Shown piece by piece: positions 11,441 to 22,300 of a DNA stretch of 64,000 nt. A program made the position numbers and the translations under genes. The DNA is from Cladopsammia gracilis. Taxonomy: Eukaryota; Cnidaria; Anthozoa; Scleractinia; Dendrophylliidae. The notes beneath the pieces were generated by a model. That model was not told the DNA's origin. It searched no databases and saw only the letters and a list, made by a program, of their open reading frames with translations. The stretch is from positions 620,001 through 684,000 of the forward strand of contig JAJGOT010000361.1 in the NCBI GenBank assembly GCA_022457155.1, written 5' to 3'. Position 1 is the stretch's first letter; every line of letters begins with the position of its first letter.

Positions 11441-11783
11441 GCCTCAGGTTTCCAAATAATCGCAAGGATCGCAGCGATCGCACAAAAAAGTATTGTGCCA
11501 CCCGTGCGATCATATGGAAACCAAAATCTTTGCGATCCTTATATATGAAAACCACTCTTGTGATCCTTGCGATCCAAATTGTCCCAGAAAGCATTGCATA
11601 TCAAAGCCTTGTATCCCATAATGCACTTAAAGTTTATCGGATCCAGGCCTACTCGACGTTTCCTTGCGATCGCTGCGATGATATGGAAACCCGAGGTCTC
11701 AGCGATCGCAAGGATCGCAAGAATCGCATCGATCATCGATCGTAACGATTGCGATCGTTGCGATTATATGGAAACCAGGCTTT
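11439..11783. mobile_element. Palindromic MITE built of GCGATCGCAAGG repeats
   Basis: Ends are inverted repeats (AAGCCTCAGGTTTCC left, GGAAACCAGGCTTT right). The interior is packed with inverted and direct copies of ATCGCAAGGATCGCA and ATATGGAAACC. No open frame belongs to it. The target duplication is unclear. Confidence 0.7.
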
Positions 11784-12056
11784 ACTCTCAGAAAAATTAA
11801 TGATTTCTTTGTCAGTTTAGCAAACCTCATAAGGTGATAAATAAGCGTGTTATTAACCTGTCCCTCGGGGATATGTGATATATTCCCCACGTGGCGTACC
11901 CGAGGATTGAATATTCCGCTCTTAAATTTAGACTGTTTGTCTCAAATGAATGGGGTTAGTTTCTAGAGAAACTGTGGTGCTGCGTCGGTGGGGGGTGAAG
12001 CACAAGAATTTGGTTTTATCGACTGAGTCGATAAGGTATATTGACCACCGTAAAAA

Positions 12057-12106
12057 GATTCGAGAAAGCTGACGTTTCGAGCGCTAGCCCTTCGTCGGAG
12101 CGAATT
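12057..12106 (-). ncRNA. Hammerhead-ribozyme-like motif of Penelope-like element (copy 1)
   Basis: The - strand carries CCGACGA, then AGGGCTAGCGCTC, then GAAAC directly followed by GTC. The flanks ATTCG and CGAAT pair as stem I. This is the minimal hammerhead order with an almost absent stem III, as reported for Penelope-like elements. The canonical CUGANGA core has U4 replaced by C, so activity is doubtful. Confidence 0.6.
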
Positions 12107-12189
12107 AAGGGATTGTGGGTAGTGTGTGGTTTAATATAGTAGGTGGAGCTACGCTATTGGTGGAAATTTGGTGACGTGAAAAACAAGTG

Positions 12190-12766
12190 TAAATTTATTT
12201 AATTGAATGAAAAGCGTTCGTTGATTCCGTGGGGTTTGAGAGTGCCGATTTGAAAAATAATTTTTTTGTTCTAAGTTTTTACGGCTTTCTGTGTTACCCT
12301 GGTGTAGGGAAAGGCCGCAGAATGCCATGTGTTGTTTAGAATGGTTAGTAAGATTGAAATGACGCGCGACTGGTTTGGATGCGTCTTTGTCATTTTGTTT
12401 GGTAGTTTCTTGGTGTTGCGGATGGTGTGATCACCAAATGACGTAAAACAAAAGATTCAAAAGACACTGAACAATACCCACACCACAACACAAAAGCTAA
12501 CCAACAATAGCTTCCGCAACACCAAGAAACACCCTTTTTTTTCAACGTCTCGGAGATGTTCACGAAAACGGTCGCCAGTCTCCTCCCTGTTTCGCCAATG
12601 TATATCTTTTTGCAAAAAAGTACATGTTATGCAGTTGATAACATTTAGGGAGGTGCATGTGAAACGATCAGTGATTTTAATAGATCGTTTGGGTCCCGTT
12701 ATTTTGTCCGCGTTATGAATGAAAGGACAAGTGTTGCATCGTGTGTGTGCGCATTTAAAAGTCTGC
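12190..12766 (-). pseudogene. GIY-YIG endonuclease/C-terminal part of Penelope-like polyprotein (broken)
   Basis: Reading down from 12766, the frame gives CNTCPFIHNADKITGPKRS, then a degenerate GIY-YIG module (CITC...) and DRFREHLRDVEKK. It is interrupted by the MITE at 12401-12534 and resumes at 12400 with DKDASKPVARHFNL and GLSLHQGNTESRKNLEQK. A frameshift in an A-run near 12265 precedes the final PHGINERF motif. The module normally nicks target DNA for priming; here the GIY core is disrupted. Confidence 0.75.
12401..12534. mobile_element. 134-bp MITE, hAT-like, inside the Penelope-like ORF
   Basis: Ends are GTTTCTTGGTGTTGCGGA and its inverse. A nearly identical 134-bp copy lies at 28451-28584. 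The flanking 8-mers (TTTTGTTT and TTTTTTTT) and the clean 8-bp repeat at the other copy suggest the hAT group. Confidence 0.85.
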
Positions 12767-12885
12767 GGCCTTTCCCTACACCAGGGTAACACAGAAAGCC
12801 GTAAAAACTTAGAGCAAAAAATCATCTTTCAAATCGGCACTCTCAAACCCCACGGAATCAACGAACGCTTTTCATTCAACTAATT
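12767..12885 (+). pseudogene. C-terminal end of a Penelope-like polyprotein, + strand
   Basis: The frame reads GLSLHQGNTESRKNLEQK, then IFQIGTLKPHGINERFSFN and a TAA stop at about 12885. It matches the - strand copy residue for residue in most places, but its upstream sequence is replaced by the inverted copy. Confidence 0.75.
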
Positions 12886-12970
12886 TGCATTTGTTTTTCA
12901 TGTCACCAAATTTCCACCAATAGCGTAGCTCCACCTACTATATTAAACCACACACTACCCACAATCCTTT

Positions 12971-13020
12971 GATTCGCTCCGACGAAGGGTTAGCGCTCGA
13001 AACGTCAGCTTTCTCGAATC
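12971..13020 (+). ncRNA. Hammerhead-ribozyme-like motif of Penelope-like element (copy 2)
   Basis: Stem I arms are GATTCG (12971-12976) and CGAATC (13015-13020). The core is CCGACGA (12979-12985), stem II lies in AGGGTTAGCGCTC, and GAAAC (12999-13003) abuts the cleavage triplet GTC (13004-13006). It has the same U4-to-C change as the other copy and a different stem-II loop base. Confidence 0.6.
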
Positions 13021-13169
13021 TTTTTACGGTGGCTAATTTACCTTATCGACTCAGTCGATAAAACCAAATTCTTGTGTTTGTCTCAAAGTCATTTTCCCAA
13101 CTGCTTAGCTGAACTAGAAATTTGAGAACGTCAATATTTATATAAGTTAAGTTGGGATCAACTCATGTA

Positions 13170-13710
13170 CATCGTGTACGTCCCTAACATAAAAACCGGG
13201 TATTTTTGTGTTTTCTACGCATTTGCGTCGACATTGCTATGCTATGTCAAACTTGTAACCGGAAGTTTGTAAGTGAAAATGTGTTAAACAATTGAAGGGA
13301 CAAGACCAGAGGCTGTTTGATATCAATAAAAGCTGTCAGGGAATTAACCATTTAAAAAAAAGCCAAAAACGTGGTTTGAAAAAGAAAATACTATTCATTG
13401 GAAGCAAAGAAATAGAAACTGAAAATATGTATCGTTTCAGTTCTAACTGCAGCGCTTCAACATTGAACGCGAAACTAAGCGAAACGTTTAGTGATCAGCC
13501 GATTTAAAAAGAAAACGGAGATCAGACATCACGCTTCTACCACGCTTCGCCAAGTTTAGCAGAAACCAAACATATCCTCTCTGTGAATCGGCGAAAAGAA
13601 TAACCAGGTAATAGTAAGACTGACGCTAAGATATCCTTTTAATAATACACAGTCAGGCTATTTGAAGTCCTTCCTGAATAATCCTATGTGTCGAAGCCAA
13701 GAACGTGTTA
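13170..13710. other. Intergenic, nothing recognised
   Basis: No conserved domain, splice-consistent exon chain or repeat is evident. Confidence 0.4.
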
Positions 13711-13714
13711 GAAC

Positions 13715-13842
13715 ATCATATAGAATATCCATGCGACATCACGTCTGCTGTACACGTTCGACGTACTATATTTTTTCTTTCGTTAATATAGTACGTCGAA
13801 CGTGTACAGCAGACGTGATGTCGCATGAATATTCTATATGAT
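13715..13842. repeat. Long hairpin, about 54-bp arms
   Basis: The arm at 13715-13771 (containing CGACATCACGTCTGCTGTAC) is repeated inverted at 13787-13842 around a 15-base T-rich loop, with about one mismatch. It is a small foldback element or a recent inverted duplication. Confidence 0.85.
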
Positions 13843-13849
13843 ATATTTG

Positions 13850-15205
13850 AAGTCCGCAGATCGGTTTTTATTTTCCATACTGAGTTAGAAGTCAAAGAAT
13901 AAAGGAGTAAACAGATTGAAATCATTATGCCATCTAAATCTCTCTTTTACTTCAAACAATGTGTATTTGTGTCAAGGTATGTCTAATTCACAAAATTTGG
14001 TTTATTTGAACTTTAACAACCACACATTTAAAAGATTCAGAGCTCGAAGCCTTAAGTACCGATCAGCGGAATTACCAAGATTATACTACTGGCTGAGAAA
14101 TTTCTGAAATGTGATTGACTGAGATGAGCTGTATTTCAGCCTAATTTGAAATACCTACATGTAGAAATTACAGTTGCCGTGGCAACTAGGACGGCTTTGT
14201 ATAGTTGTTGAAACAATGGCGGATAGCTTCCCCGAATTTGACAACCGTGACTGTGAAATACAATAATTGAACTTGCTAACATGAAAAAAAGGTACGAAGA
14301 CCTATTGTATCCTTATACGATCGAGCTGGGTTGAAAGCAAAGGATACAGTGCGGATAGTGTTAGCTACGACGCCAGAAAACTCGACGAGCAATTGGAGAT
14401 TGAGTTCTTCGCCGAAGTGAGTGAGAGAAAGTCAAGAGCTATGGCTCCAACTTGGAGCCAGACACTTTGCTTGCAGTAACAAGCTTCTTTGTCCGTCATC
14501 TGGAGAAGCTGGGCAGTAGTGTTTGTAATTTTAAGGACAGAGAAACGATAAAAAGTGGGAAAATGTTTATCGAAAGCTCGCTTCCTCCGCGAGCAAGTAC
14601 GGCAAAATGGCTCCACGCCAATGTTTCCATCTATAAAAGCACTGACCGCCCAAGATAAAGGTTTGTTGCGGTCTAAAGATCTCCGTGGTGCCTTGGAAAT
14701 TAGCTGCCAAAGGTTCTAATTGCTGTTAAAATGAAAAGATGAAGCAAAGATGGTGGTGAGTTGTCGCTGTGCTTAAGAAAATGATTTAAAGCACTCTTTG
14801 GTTGCGGATCAATGATTAGAAGTGTGAGCGTTAGAAAAAGCGAAATTTCTCAACCTTGTAGCATATGTAAACAAATCTACGGGAAATTTTGGGTAAACAC
14901 CTCGAGTAATATTTCAAAATTGTCCCAAAATATCAGGAGCCGCTGCCTAGAAACGATTGTATTACCTATATACAAAGTTTACAGCCGAGTGATCGAGCGA
15001 TAGAGTGAAATTTGGTCCTACTAATACTTTGTTCATTACGCTTCACGCATTCATGAGTTAAAAATGCTAGAGAATCAGTTTGGAGGAAGTGAGAGTAAAC
15101 ATTTCTAGCTAACGCCGCTCAGTGGCACGTTTTATAAATGAAAAAAAAACGTTTACTAGTATCAGTAAAAGCACAAACAAGGAATATATATAATGAAAAG
15201 GAGGA
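13850..15205. other. Intergenic, no gene seen
   Basis: Short frames (up to 83 codons) show no recognisable domain. A GTTGCCGTGGCAAC palindrome lies near 14172. I see nothing else to report. Confidence 0.4.
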
Positions 15206-15210
15206 AGAGG

Positions 15211-15474
15211 GAGGCAGCGTGGTCGAGTGGTTAGCGCGCCGGACTTGAAATCCGGACTTCCGGGTTCACGTCCCGCTCTGACCACTAGATGAAAGTTGTT
15301 TTACAGTAGACCCGAGTTCGAACTCCTCACCCACGCTTGTAAAATAGCCTATGGGTCTCATGGCCTCCTGCGAGTTGGGATTTTTATCATGTTATGTTTA
15401 ATTTGAATGCTCGGCCCTCACTAGCACTTGTGCTATAAACACTGCCGAGGGTAAATAAAGGTTATTTGTTTTGT
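15211..15474 (+). mobile_element. tRNA-Ser-derived SINE
   Basis: The head is GTGGTCGAGTGGTTAGCG followed by an anticodon stem-loop CCGGACTTGAAATCCGG (anticodon TGA, serine) and a B-box-like GGGTTCACGTCCC. The long serine variable arm is missing. A 180-bp tail unrelated to tRNA follows, ending in a TGCTATAAACACTGCCGAGG region and a T/G-rich end. These features mark a SINE rather than a tRNA gene. Confidence 0.8.
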
Positions 15475-15736
15475 TTTTGACAATCTAATATATAATGCAA
15501 TGACCGTTTATTCCACTAACATTATTTCCATTAACCTCATTAACATTATTTCCATTAACTTCATTAACTTATGCTTTAAAAGGAAAAACAAAGTGGATAA
15601 GCAACAATACCAGTTAAAACACAAACACGGAATGACATTTTGACTTTATTCGAGTAACCCTTTAACTTCCAAAAGTGCCAAACATCAAACTTCAAGAAAC
15701 ATCCCAAATTTCATTTTGTAGAATATTGAAAAAAAA

Positions 15737-15912
15737 ATGGTACCATGCAACAGTACTGCTGAAGAGGTTTCATTTGAATGGTCACACCATAGGATTTCAT
15801 CCACAGACTCAAAAGTTAGAACAAATGGTACCATGCAAAAGTGCGGCTAAAGAGGTTTCATTTGAATGGTCACACTATAGGGTTTCGTCCATAGACTCAA
15901 AAGTTAGAACTG
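15737..15912 (+). repeat. Tandem duplication, 88-bp unit x 2
   Basis: Two units start with ATGGTACCATGCAA and share AGAGGTTTCATTTGAATGG and GACTCAAAAGTTAGAAC. The 80-codon open frame over them is incidental. Confidence 0.85.
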
Positions 15913-16409
15913 CATAACATGTCTTTATAATTGACTCTGGGAGTGAAAGGGTTTCCTTTTTTTTCGAGCCGCTGCTTACATAATTTCTCGCGTGGAACAT
16001 TGAAAGGTAAGAATTACACATCAAGCCAGGATATTATACATTATTTGAATACAGATTTCTTCACAAGATCTCAGTTTCACTACAAGTAACATAGATCAAA
16101 GGTTATGAAGAAAAACTAAAGGTTATCGAGGCCTTAAAGCTTCGTATACGGTTTCTTCTACAATTAGTTTCGTTCAAAAGAGGGACTGATAAAAGTTGTA
16201 ATATATTTATACTTTGCAAGATTCGACCAACAGTTGATATAACAAGGTTACAAAATAACGGCTGAAACGGTCAAAATTTCACAAGAATTGCAAGTTTGAT
16301 TTCAATGCTAAAACGTGAAACATGTGAAACATGGAGCATCCTAAAAAAATTAAGCATCTCAACTGGAGTCAGTAAATACTTATAAACCAGAACCTAATCT
16401 AGTCGCCAG

Positions 16410-16852
16410 CGACTAGGAAAAAACTGCTGAGGAAGTCAGTAAGTGAATTGGATATGATCACAGAGTGCTGCGGCAAAGAAAAAGAAAAGGTTTAAGGCCG
16501 TGGGGTGTATGCTATGAAATTGAAATTTCACAGGGAAGACATCCTTCGATTGCTATCATACTTCAGCAGAAACAGACTCTACGTTATATTATTTTAAAAC
16601 AACCAGCCGTTAAATAATGAATGCAAAGTAAAGGACAATCATTATTTTAAAGGCTGGCTTTTTTAAGATAATATAACGTAGAGTCTGTTTCTGCTGAAGT
16701 ATGATAGCAATCGAAGAATGTCTTCCCCGTGAAATTTCAATTTCATAGCATACACCCCACGGCCTTAAACCTTTTCTTTCTCTTCACCGAAGCACTCTGT
16801 GATCATATCCACTTCACTTACTGACCTCCTCAGCAGTTTTTTCCCTAGTCGC
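16410..16852. mobile_element. Foldback element, about 200-bp inverted arms
   Basis: The left arm (16410-16612), from CGACTAGG, is repeated inverted to 16852 (CCTAGTCG). It includes TATGATAGCAATCGAAG-type and AACGTAGAGTCTGTTTC blocks, around a spacer of about 40 bases. Arms match at over 90 percent by eye and there is no ORF. Confidence 0.85.
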
Positions 16853-17390
16853 CTGCTGTGTTAAATGTTCCATATCTCATCGAACTCGGCGTTCAAACAC
16901 TGATCGTGCCCGACTAACAATAAATATTAGGCGATTGTAAACACTCCCAGTGTAAAGTTTGCATTTCCCCGCTTTCCAATCTCATCGGACGATACTTACA
17001 CATGCCGTGGAATTCTTTATTAGATCGAACTTGTTACCCGAGCAGTCAGATATACTAATATTCTAGTCTATAACTGATAACGCGCGTATTATAGATTAAA
17101 TGTATTCGAGTCTTACTTTTAGTCGCGTTAATATCCTAGTTGGAACTAATTAATTTGAAATGTTTAAACAAACAAAATGGTGATTTCCGTTTCTGAGCTT
17201 TTATTATCACGGAATTAAAGATTATTTTTAACAGATTATAAATTGAAGAAACCTTGCTCGTATAAGCTTTTATTGTACTTTATCTTTCTTAGTTAAGTAG
17301 TTTTATAGTTAATGCACTCTGGTGTAAATTCACACGACTCCTAGGAAGACCATGTCAGAATATGATATGATTTCGTGTATAAACAAAGAT

Positions 17391-17396
<6 letters not shown>

Positions 17397-17432
<36 letters not shown>
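17397..17432 (+). repeat. (GAT)n microsatellite
   Basis: About twelve GAT/ATG triplets in a row, followed by one GAC variant. Confidence 0.95.
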
Positions 17433-17768
17433 CGATGATTTCTTGCCGCGGTATTTGAGCGCAGTACGTTGATTGTATTCCGCAGATAAATTTTATCATT
17501 CGATGCATTTTTTTCCTTTTCATTGGCCGAGAGCCAACCACGTGACCTGCGAATAACTGCCTACGAATAATTCTGCTCATACGCACAACGGTGCAAATTT
17601 GTTTTGATGCGAACAATTGTTCTGCTCCCGTCCGTCCTCTACAACGGATTTTTGTGAGCGCGCGCTTGCCAGCAGTTATGAATAAATTACATTGAAAAAC
17701 TAACTCGGTGATCGAACGATAAAACAATTATATATAAAAACTATATACTGAACTCGGTTGTCTCGAAC

Positions 17769-17811
17769 ATCATTTATTTGCCTCAGCCTTCGGCTTGGGC
17801 AAATAAATGAT
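17769..17811. repeat. Short hairpin with 14-bp arms
   Basis: ATCATTTATTTGCC and GGCAAATAAATGAT flank a CAGCCTTCGGCTTG centre that is itself inverted. It is a compact palindrome, probably the core of a small MITE. Confidence 0.8.
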
Positions 17812-18454
17812 CTGCTCGCCATTGACAAATCACGATGTTTTGCTTTACCAGGCTCGTCGATATCCAATAATTGACAATTATTTGTAGCGAGAATTAGGTC
17901 AGTGCCAAGTGATGACTTGTGACTGATGTGTAACATTCCTTTATATGAAACATTTCTGTCATGAAGCAGAGAGCATATGACACCTTATAGGAACTAAATA
18001 GGTTAGGAAATCTGGAGCTAGCGCCACCAGATACTCCAACAAAACCTCTCACAAATCCTAGAAAAATTTTCTAAGGATTTACGAGAGCCGCCGGGGGTTT
18101 CTAACAATGCACGACTTTTCCCACTTTGTTCCTGCAAACCTAAAATCCATGAATACAATTCTTGAAATTACCGCTCAGTTAAGTTAAAAGCGCATAGCAA
18201 TTACCCCTCATTCGAGTGATCAATGAATGAATGGTTATAATGGACTTCCAACTTATGTTACTAAGTACCAGTTTCAACAATAAGTCACAGGCAAAAAATA
18301 AAATGCCGTTATGGCGGGTAGTCTCTAACGATATTTATATTTTATCAGGTGAGCAAACACGCTATACTGTTAAACGAGACAAACGTATTGTATCCGGCTG
18401 GAGGAACATATAGACAACGTTCGTTACTTAAAAGCGATATACCTATATTCATCA

Positions 18455-18512
18455 ATGAAGATTACTGTAGTCTTCATGTTTTTTCTGGATACGGTCCTTT
18501 GCGCAGTTAACG
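18455..18512 (+). CDS. pgsAA: Copy B exon 1 (signal-like leader)
   Basis: ATG at 18455 starts a 19-codon hydrophobic leader and ends in phase 1 at CG/GTAAGT. Its phase fits exon 2 directly (G plus AA CAA). The choice of start rests on the parallel leader in copy C and is less certain than the other exons. Confidence 0.7.
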
Positions 18513-18953
18513 GTAAGTTACGGTATTGTTTCGGTAATGACTGCCTTATGAAAGGCAAATTCTCGGCTCTAATCTTAACTTTTTATATATAAGATATTCT
18601 CTTACCGTTTGCTACGAGTCTTCTCTCTTTCAAGTCGATATTGTTGAAAACTGTAATTTTATTTGCTACACACGATGAAAGCCCTAAGCGTGACTGTTCA
18701 AATGAAAACTCATTAAGCAGCTCTTTCATCATGGTTCTTAAGTGTTTAGGATTCCAAGGCTCCGACCTTATATCTACTTACTCCAAGACAAGAAATGGCG
18801 CCTCAGAGCTACAAACAATACACAGAATTGATAAGTTTTACGAATGGGATATTGGCAATCCGTTTTGGAATTTGAAAGCCTGAAGTAAACAATTCTTACA
18901 AAGGTTACATATTTTATCACATTTAGAAAAACTTCCCTTTATTACTGCTACTC

Positions 18954-18999
<46 letters not shown>

Positions 19000-19288
19000 C
19001 ACTACCACTACCACTACCACTACCACTACCACTACCACTACCACTACCACTACCACTACCACTACCACTACCACTACCGCTACCGCTACCGCTACCGCTA
19101 CCGCTACCGCTACCGCGACCGCGACCGCGACCGCGACCGCGACCGCGACCGCGACCGCGACCGCGACTTCGACTGCGACTGCGACTGCGACTGCTACTGC
19201 TACTGCTACTGCTACTGCGACTGCGACTGCTACTGCTACTGCTACTGCTGCTGCTGCTGCTACTGCTACTGCTGCTGCTGCTACTGCA

Positions 19289-19367
<79 letters not shown>

Positions 19368-22300
19368 TACTTCTATTAGAAGTTGACCGTAATTTGGATG
19401 GTGCTAGAATCTCTTTGAGATTTTTGGTTCTGCGATAAGCAGACAAAACAAATTTGGATGGAAAAATTTATTTAACCCTCGGACGCACACTCAAATTTAT
19501 ACACCTACCGTGGTACAAGGTACAAGGGGGCGAGGGGGGAGGGGGGGGGCAACCCCCCCCCCATTGGGTTTACAATATTTCGGAAATATTTTACATCTAA
19601 TAGAAGCCTGTGATGTGCTAAACGTTATGGGTTGTGGCGCTGCTGGGGTCGCTGATGTCATCCAAAATGGCCGCCAAGATGTACAATTTTACATTTTGAT
19701 GCTGTTGGTAGCATTTCATGTTTTTTTTCTTCAAAAAAAGGTGAAAAACACGAATTTTTATTCAAAATTGGCTTGACCTAATGCTGCTTATGACGCCATA
19801 TATCGTTACCATAGCAACCAATTGACACCAAACTTTACAAAAATGTGTTTCAAGGATAAACAAACAGCTTTCGAAGACTGCATCTGCTAACAATAAATGG
19901 TCTTGAAAAAATCGGAGAAAACTTTAAGTGGGGGAGGGGGGGTGGCAATCACCAACCCCCCCCCCCTCCCTTGTACGTCCGAGGGTTAATTTGAGGTGAA
20001 GAGTGTAATAAATGAAGGTGCTTCCTGATGATATTTTGAATGTCTGGCAAATATTTTTATAATCGACCTCAAAGGATCAAAGGAAAGACTTTCTTGTCAG
20101 ATTTAAAGTGCAGATGAAGTTAAATTTCACAACCATTTTTTTCGACAATCTGGAAATAGGTGTTTTAAGAATTATTTTGATGGGTAAATAGGTCACTTGA
20201 AGTGGCAGGAATATATTTTAACAAGCAACGCAAGTTGGGCATATTAGTAAAGGACCTGGGTTCTAGTGACGTCATTAGTGTGTTTACAACTGTGCGCGTC
20301 ACTTGTTTTACAGTGGAGTTTTGGCAACTTGTGGAATATTTCTTTCTATTAAATATGTTTGAAAGAGACGCGTATTTTAGCCCCGGGTTCGTCCCCTTCT
20401 CCGCCAGGTTTTGTTGTGATTGAATGACGAATAACGTCACAAATACATTGATTGTACCTTTTTGGCCTCGCTCAAAATGTCGCAAATTCCAGGCCCCGGC
20501 GGGAGATTTCAAACCGCTAAAAATAGTGGATCCTCTTCGCGCAAAAGAGGAAAACGACTGAAAATAAAATAAAGATGATATAAACAACATAACACCCTAA
20601 AACATAACGGTAGTGAAATTCCACTTCATGTGCACCTTAACCCTTCTCAGACTGGGCTTTTTTAGGCAATCTATGACTGGGGGGGGGGGGGGGGGGGTTC
20701 CTCGGACCCCCGCTTCATATCTCTGGAACCAGTAACGCTAGGACCATGAAATTTTCACACAATGTTCATCTCCGTACAAGGAAACCTCACACCCAGTTTT
20801 GACCTGCCACACCTAATTATGACGTCACAGTGACGTAATTTTTGTTTTTCCGACGATTCTTTGATATTCTTCCATCCAGATACTTAAAACATCAAATATA
20901 ACTGTAAAATCATCTCTTTAATATTAAAACATAATAAATACAAACAAGGACACACTTGTAAAGCGAGAAATGGCAAAAAAAGGCGATAAAAATGTAATTT
21001 TGAAATTATTGTCCGCCATCTTGGATCCGCCATCTTGGATCCGCTATCTTGGATTTCCCTTTTTTTCGTTTAAATTAAAATTTAAAAAATATCTAAAAGA
21101 GAAAAGGATCAGAATGTATAAAACACGTATCAAACTAATGTCTATTATCCAAACAATGAACTAAGAAGCGTTATTTAATAAATAGTACAAAATTTTTCTC
21201 TATAAGTAAAAGTGACAAAAATTTACCTACCCCTGCCCCCAAATATTTGATGTTAAAAATTTTTGATGTCTTTTAAGAATTAGTCCCAAGAAAAAACTAT
21301 TCTAATAGGAAAATGCACTATAAGTCAAAAAACAAGATCTTAAAATAAAAAATTCACCATATTTTAATATTTTGAAAACCTATGTGTCAAAAACCGGTTG
21401 CCATGGCAACGTGGTTAATCACACTGACATGTTATGGATACCAAAATGTCCCTAGATAAATTCTAGGAAAATTCAAAAAATTTCAGCCTCATAGCTATTT
21501 CGGTGTAAGAGTTATTACAATTTTACTGGAGGGGGGGGGGGGGGTTCGCAAAGCCCCCCCCCCCCCCCAGTCTGAATAGGGTTATCTAAAGTCCGGTTCA
21601 AACATCGAACTTCACATGTGCCGAATCTAATGGAAATTAGCAAGAACAATAGATTTTGCTCATTAGCTCATTTGCTATTTTAAGTACCTCTTGTATTCAT
21701 GGTATCTGTTTTGCAGAAAATTATCGGTGGGACAATTAAGCGTAATTCTCAAAGCCACTCCATACACATTAGGTAATTGCTCTTTTTGTGAATTGGAAAA
21801 TGGCATGTACTGTAAACTTAAGGTGGCTGTCAGTGGGTTTGGCGTAAAAAAGAAGCTGGGAGTGGACCCTTTGCCTTCAAAGCTTTATCTTGTTGATTAA
21901 ATCGGTAGAATTCTTAATAAATGATGGAAGATTTTGTGATAATGGTTTGAGGTAGAATTCTGTGTGAAAGCAGAAAGTCGTTCGATTGCTGTACCACAAC
22001 AACATGTAAAGAAACGAAGTAGGTTGTCTTTATAAATGATATATAGCTGCAGGGGCGAATCTAGGGGAGGGGTGCAGGGGGTGCGCACCCCCCCCCCCCC
22101 TCCCTCCCTCACTGAGATGACCTATGCGTTGTTCGTTTTTAAAATTTGTTTACGACACCCTTCAGTTACATCATTCCTTAGAGGTGCACCCCTCCTAAGA
22201 AATGCATCCCCCTCTTAAGAAAAATCCTGGATCCGCCCCTGAGCTGAATCTTTAGAAATGTGGTCGATGAAAATTACAGCAATTTCACTGCAACGAGCTT

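Larger units (their letters stand above)
12003..13077. mobile_element. Penelope-like retroelement: two 3' ends joined head to head
   Basis: Arms of about 330 bp (12003-12345 and 12765-13077) are inverted copies of one sequence. Each encodes the end of a Penelope-like polymerase polyprotein (motif KPHGINERFSFN), then a 3' UTR with a hammerhead-like motif and the terminal TATCGACTGAGTCGATA palindrome. The - strand copy continues upstream into GIY-YIG endonuclease sequence and is split by a MITE. The + copy begins abruptly at about 12767. Local duplicates at 10690 show the original uninterrupted flank. Confidence 0.8.

Noticed and set aside
15211..15290. Functional tRNA-Ser gene
   Set aside because: The anticodon stem is good, but the long variable arm and acceptor pairing are missing, and a SINE tail follows.
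18838..19446. 202-codon - strand frame of Val/Ala
   Set aside because: It is the translation of a trinucleotide microsatellite in phase; no start context, domain or splice partner.
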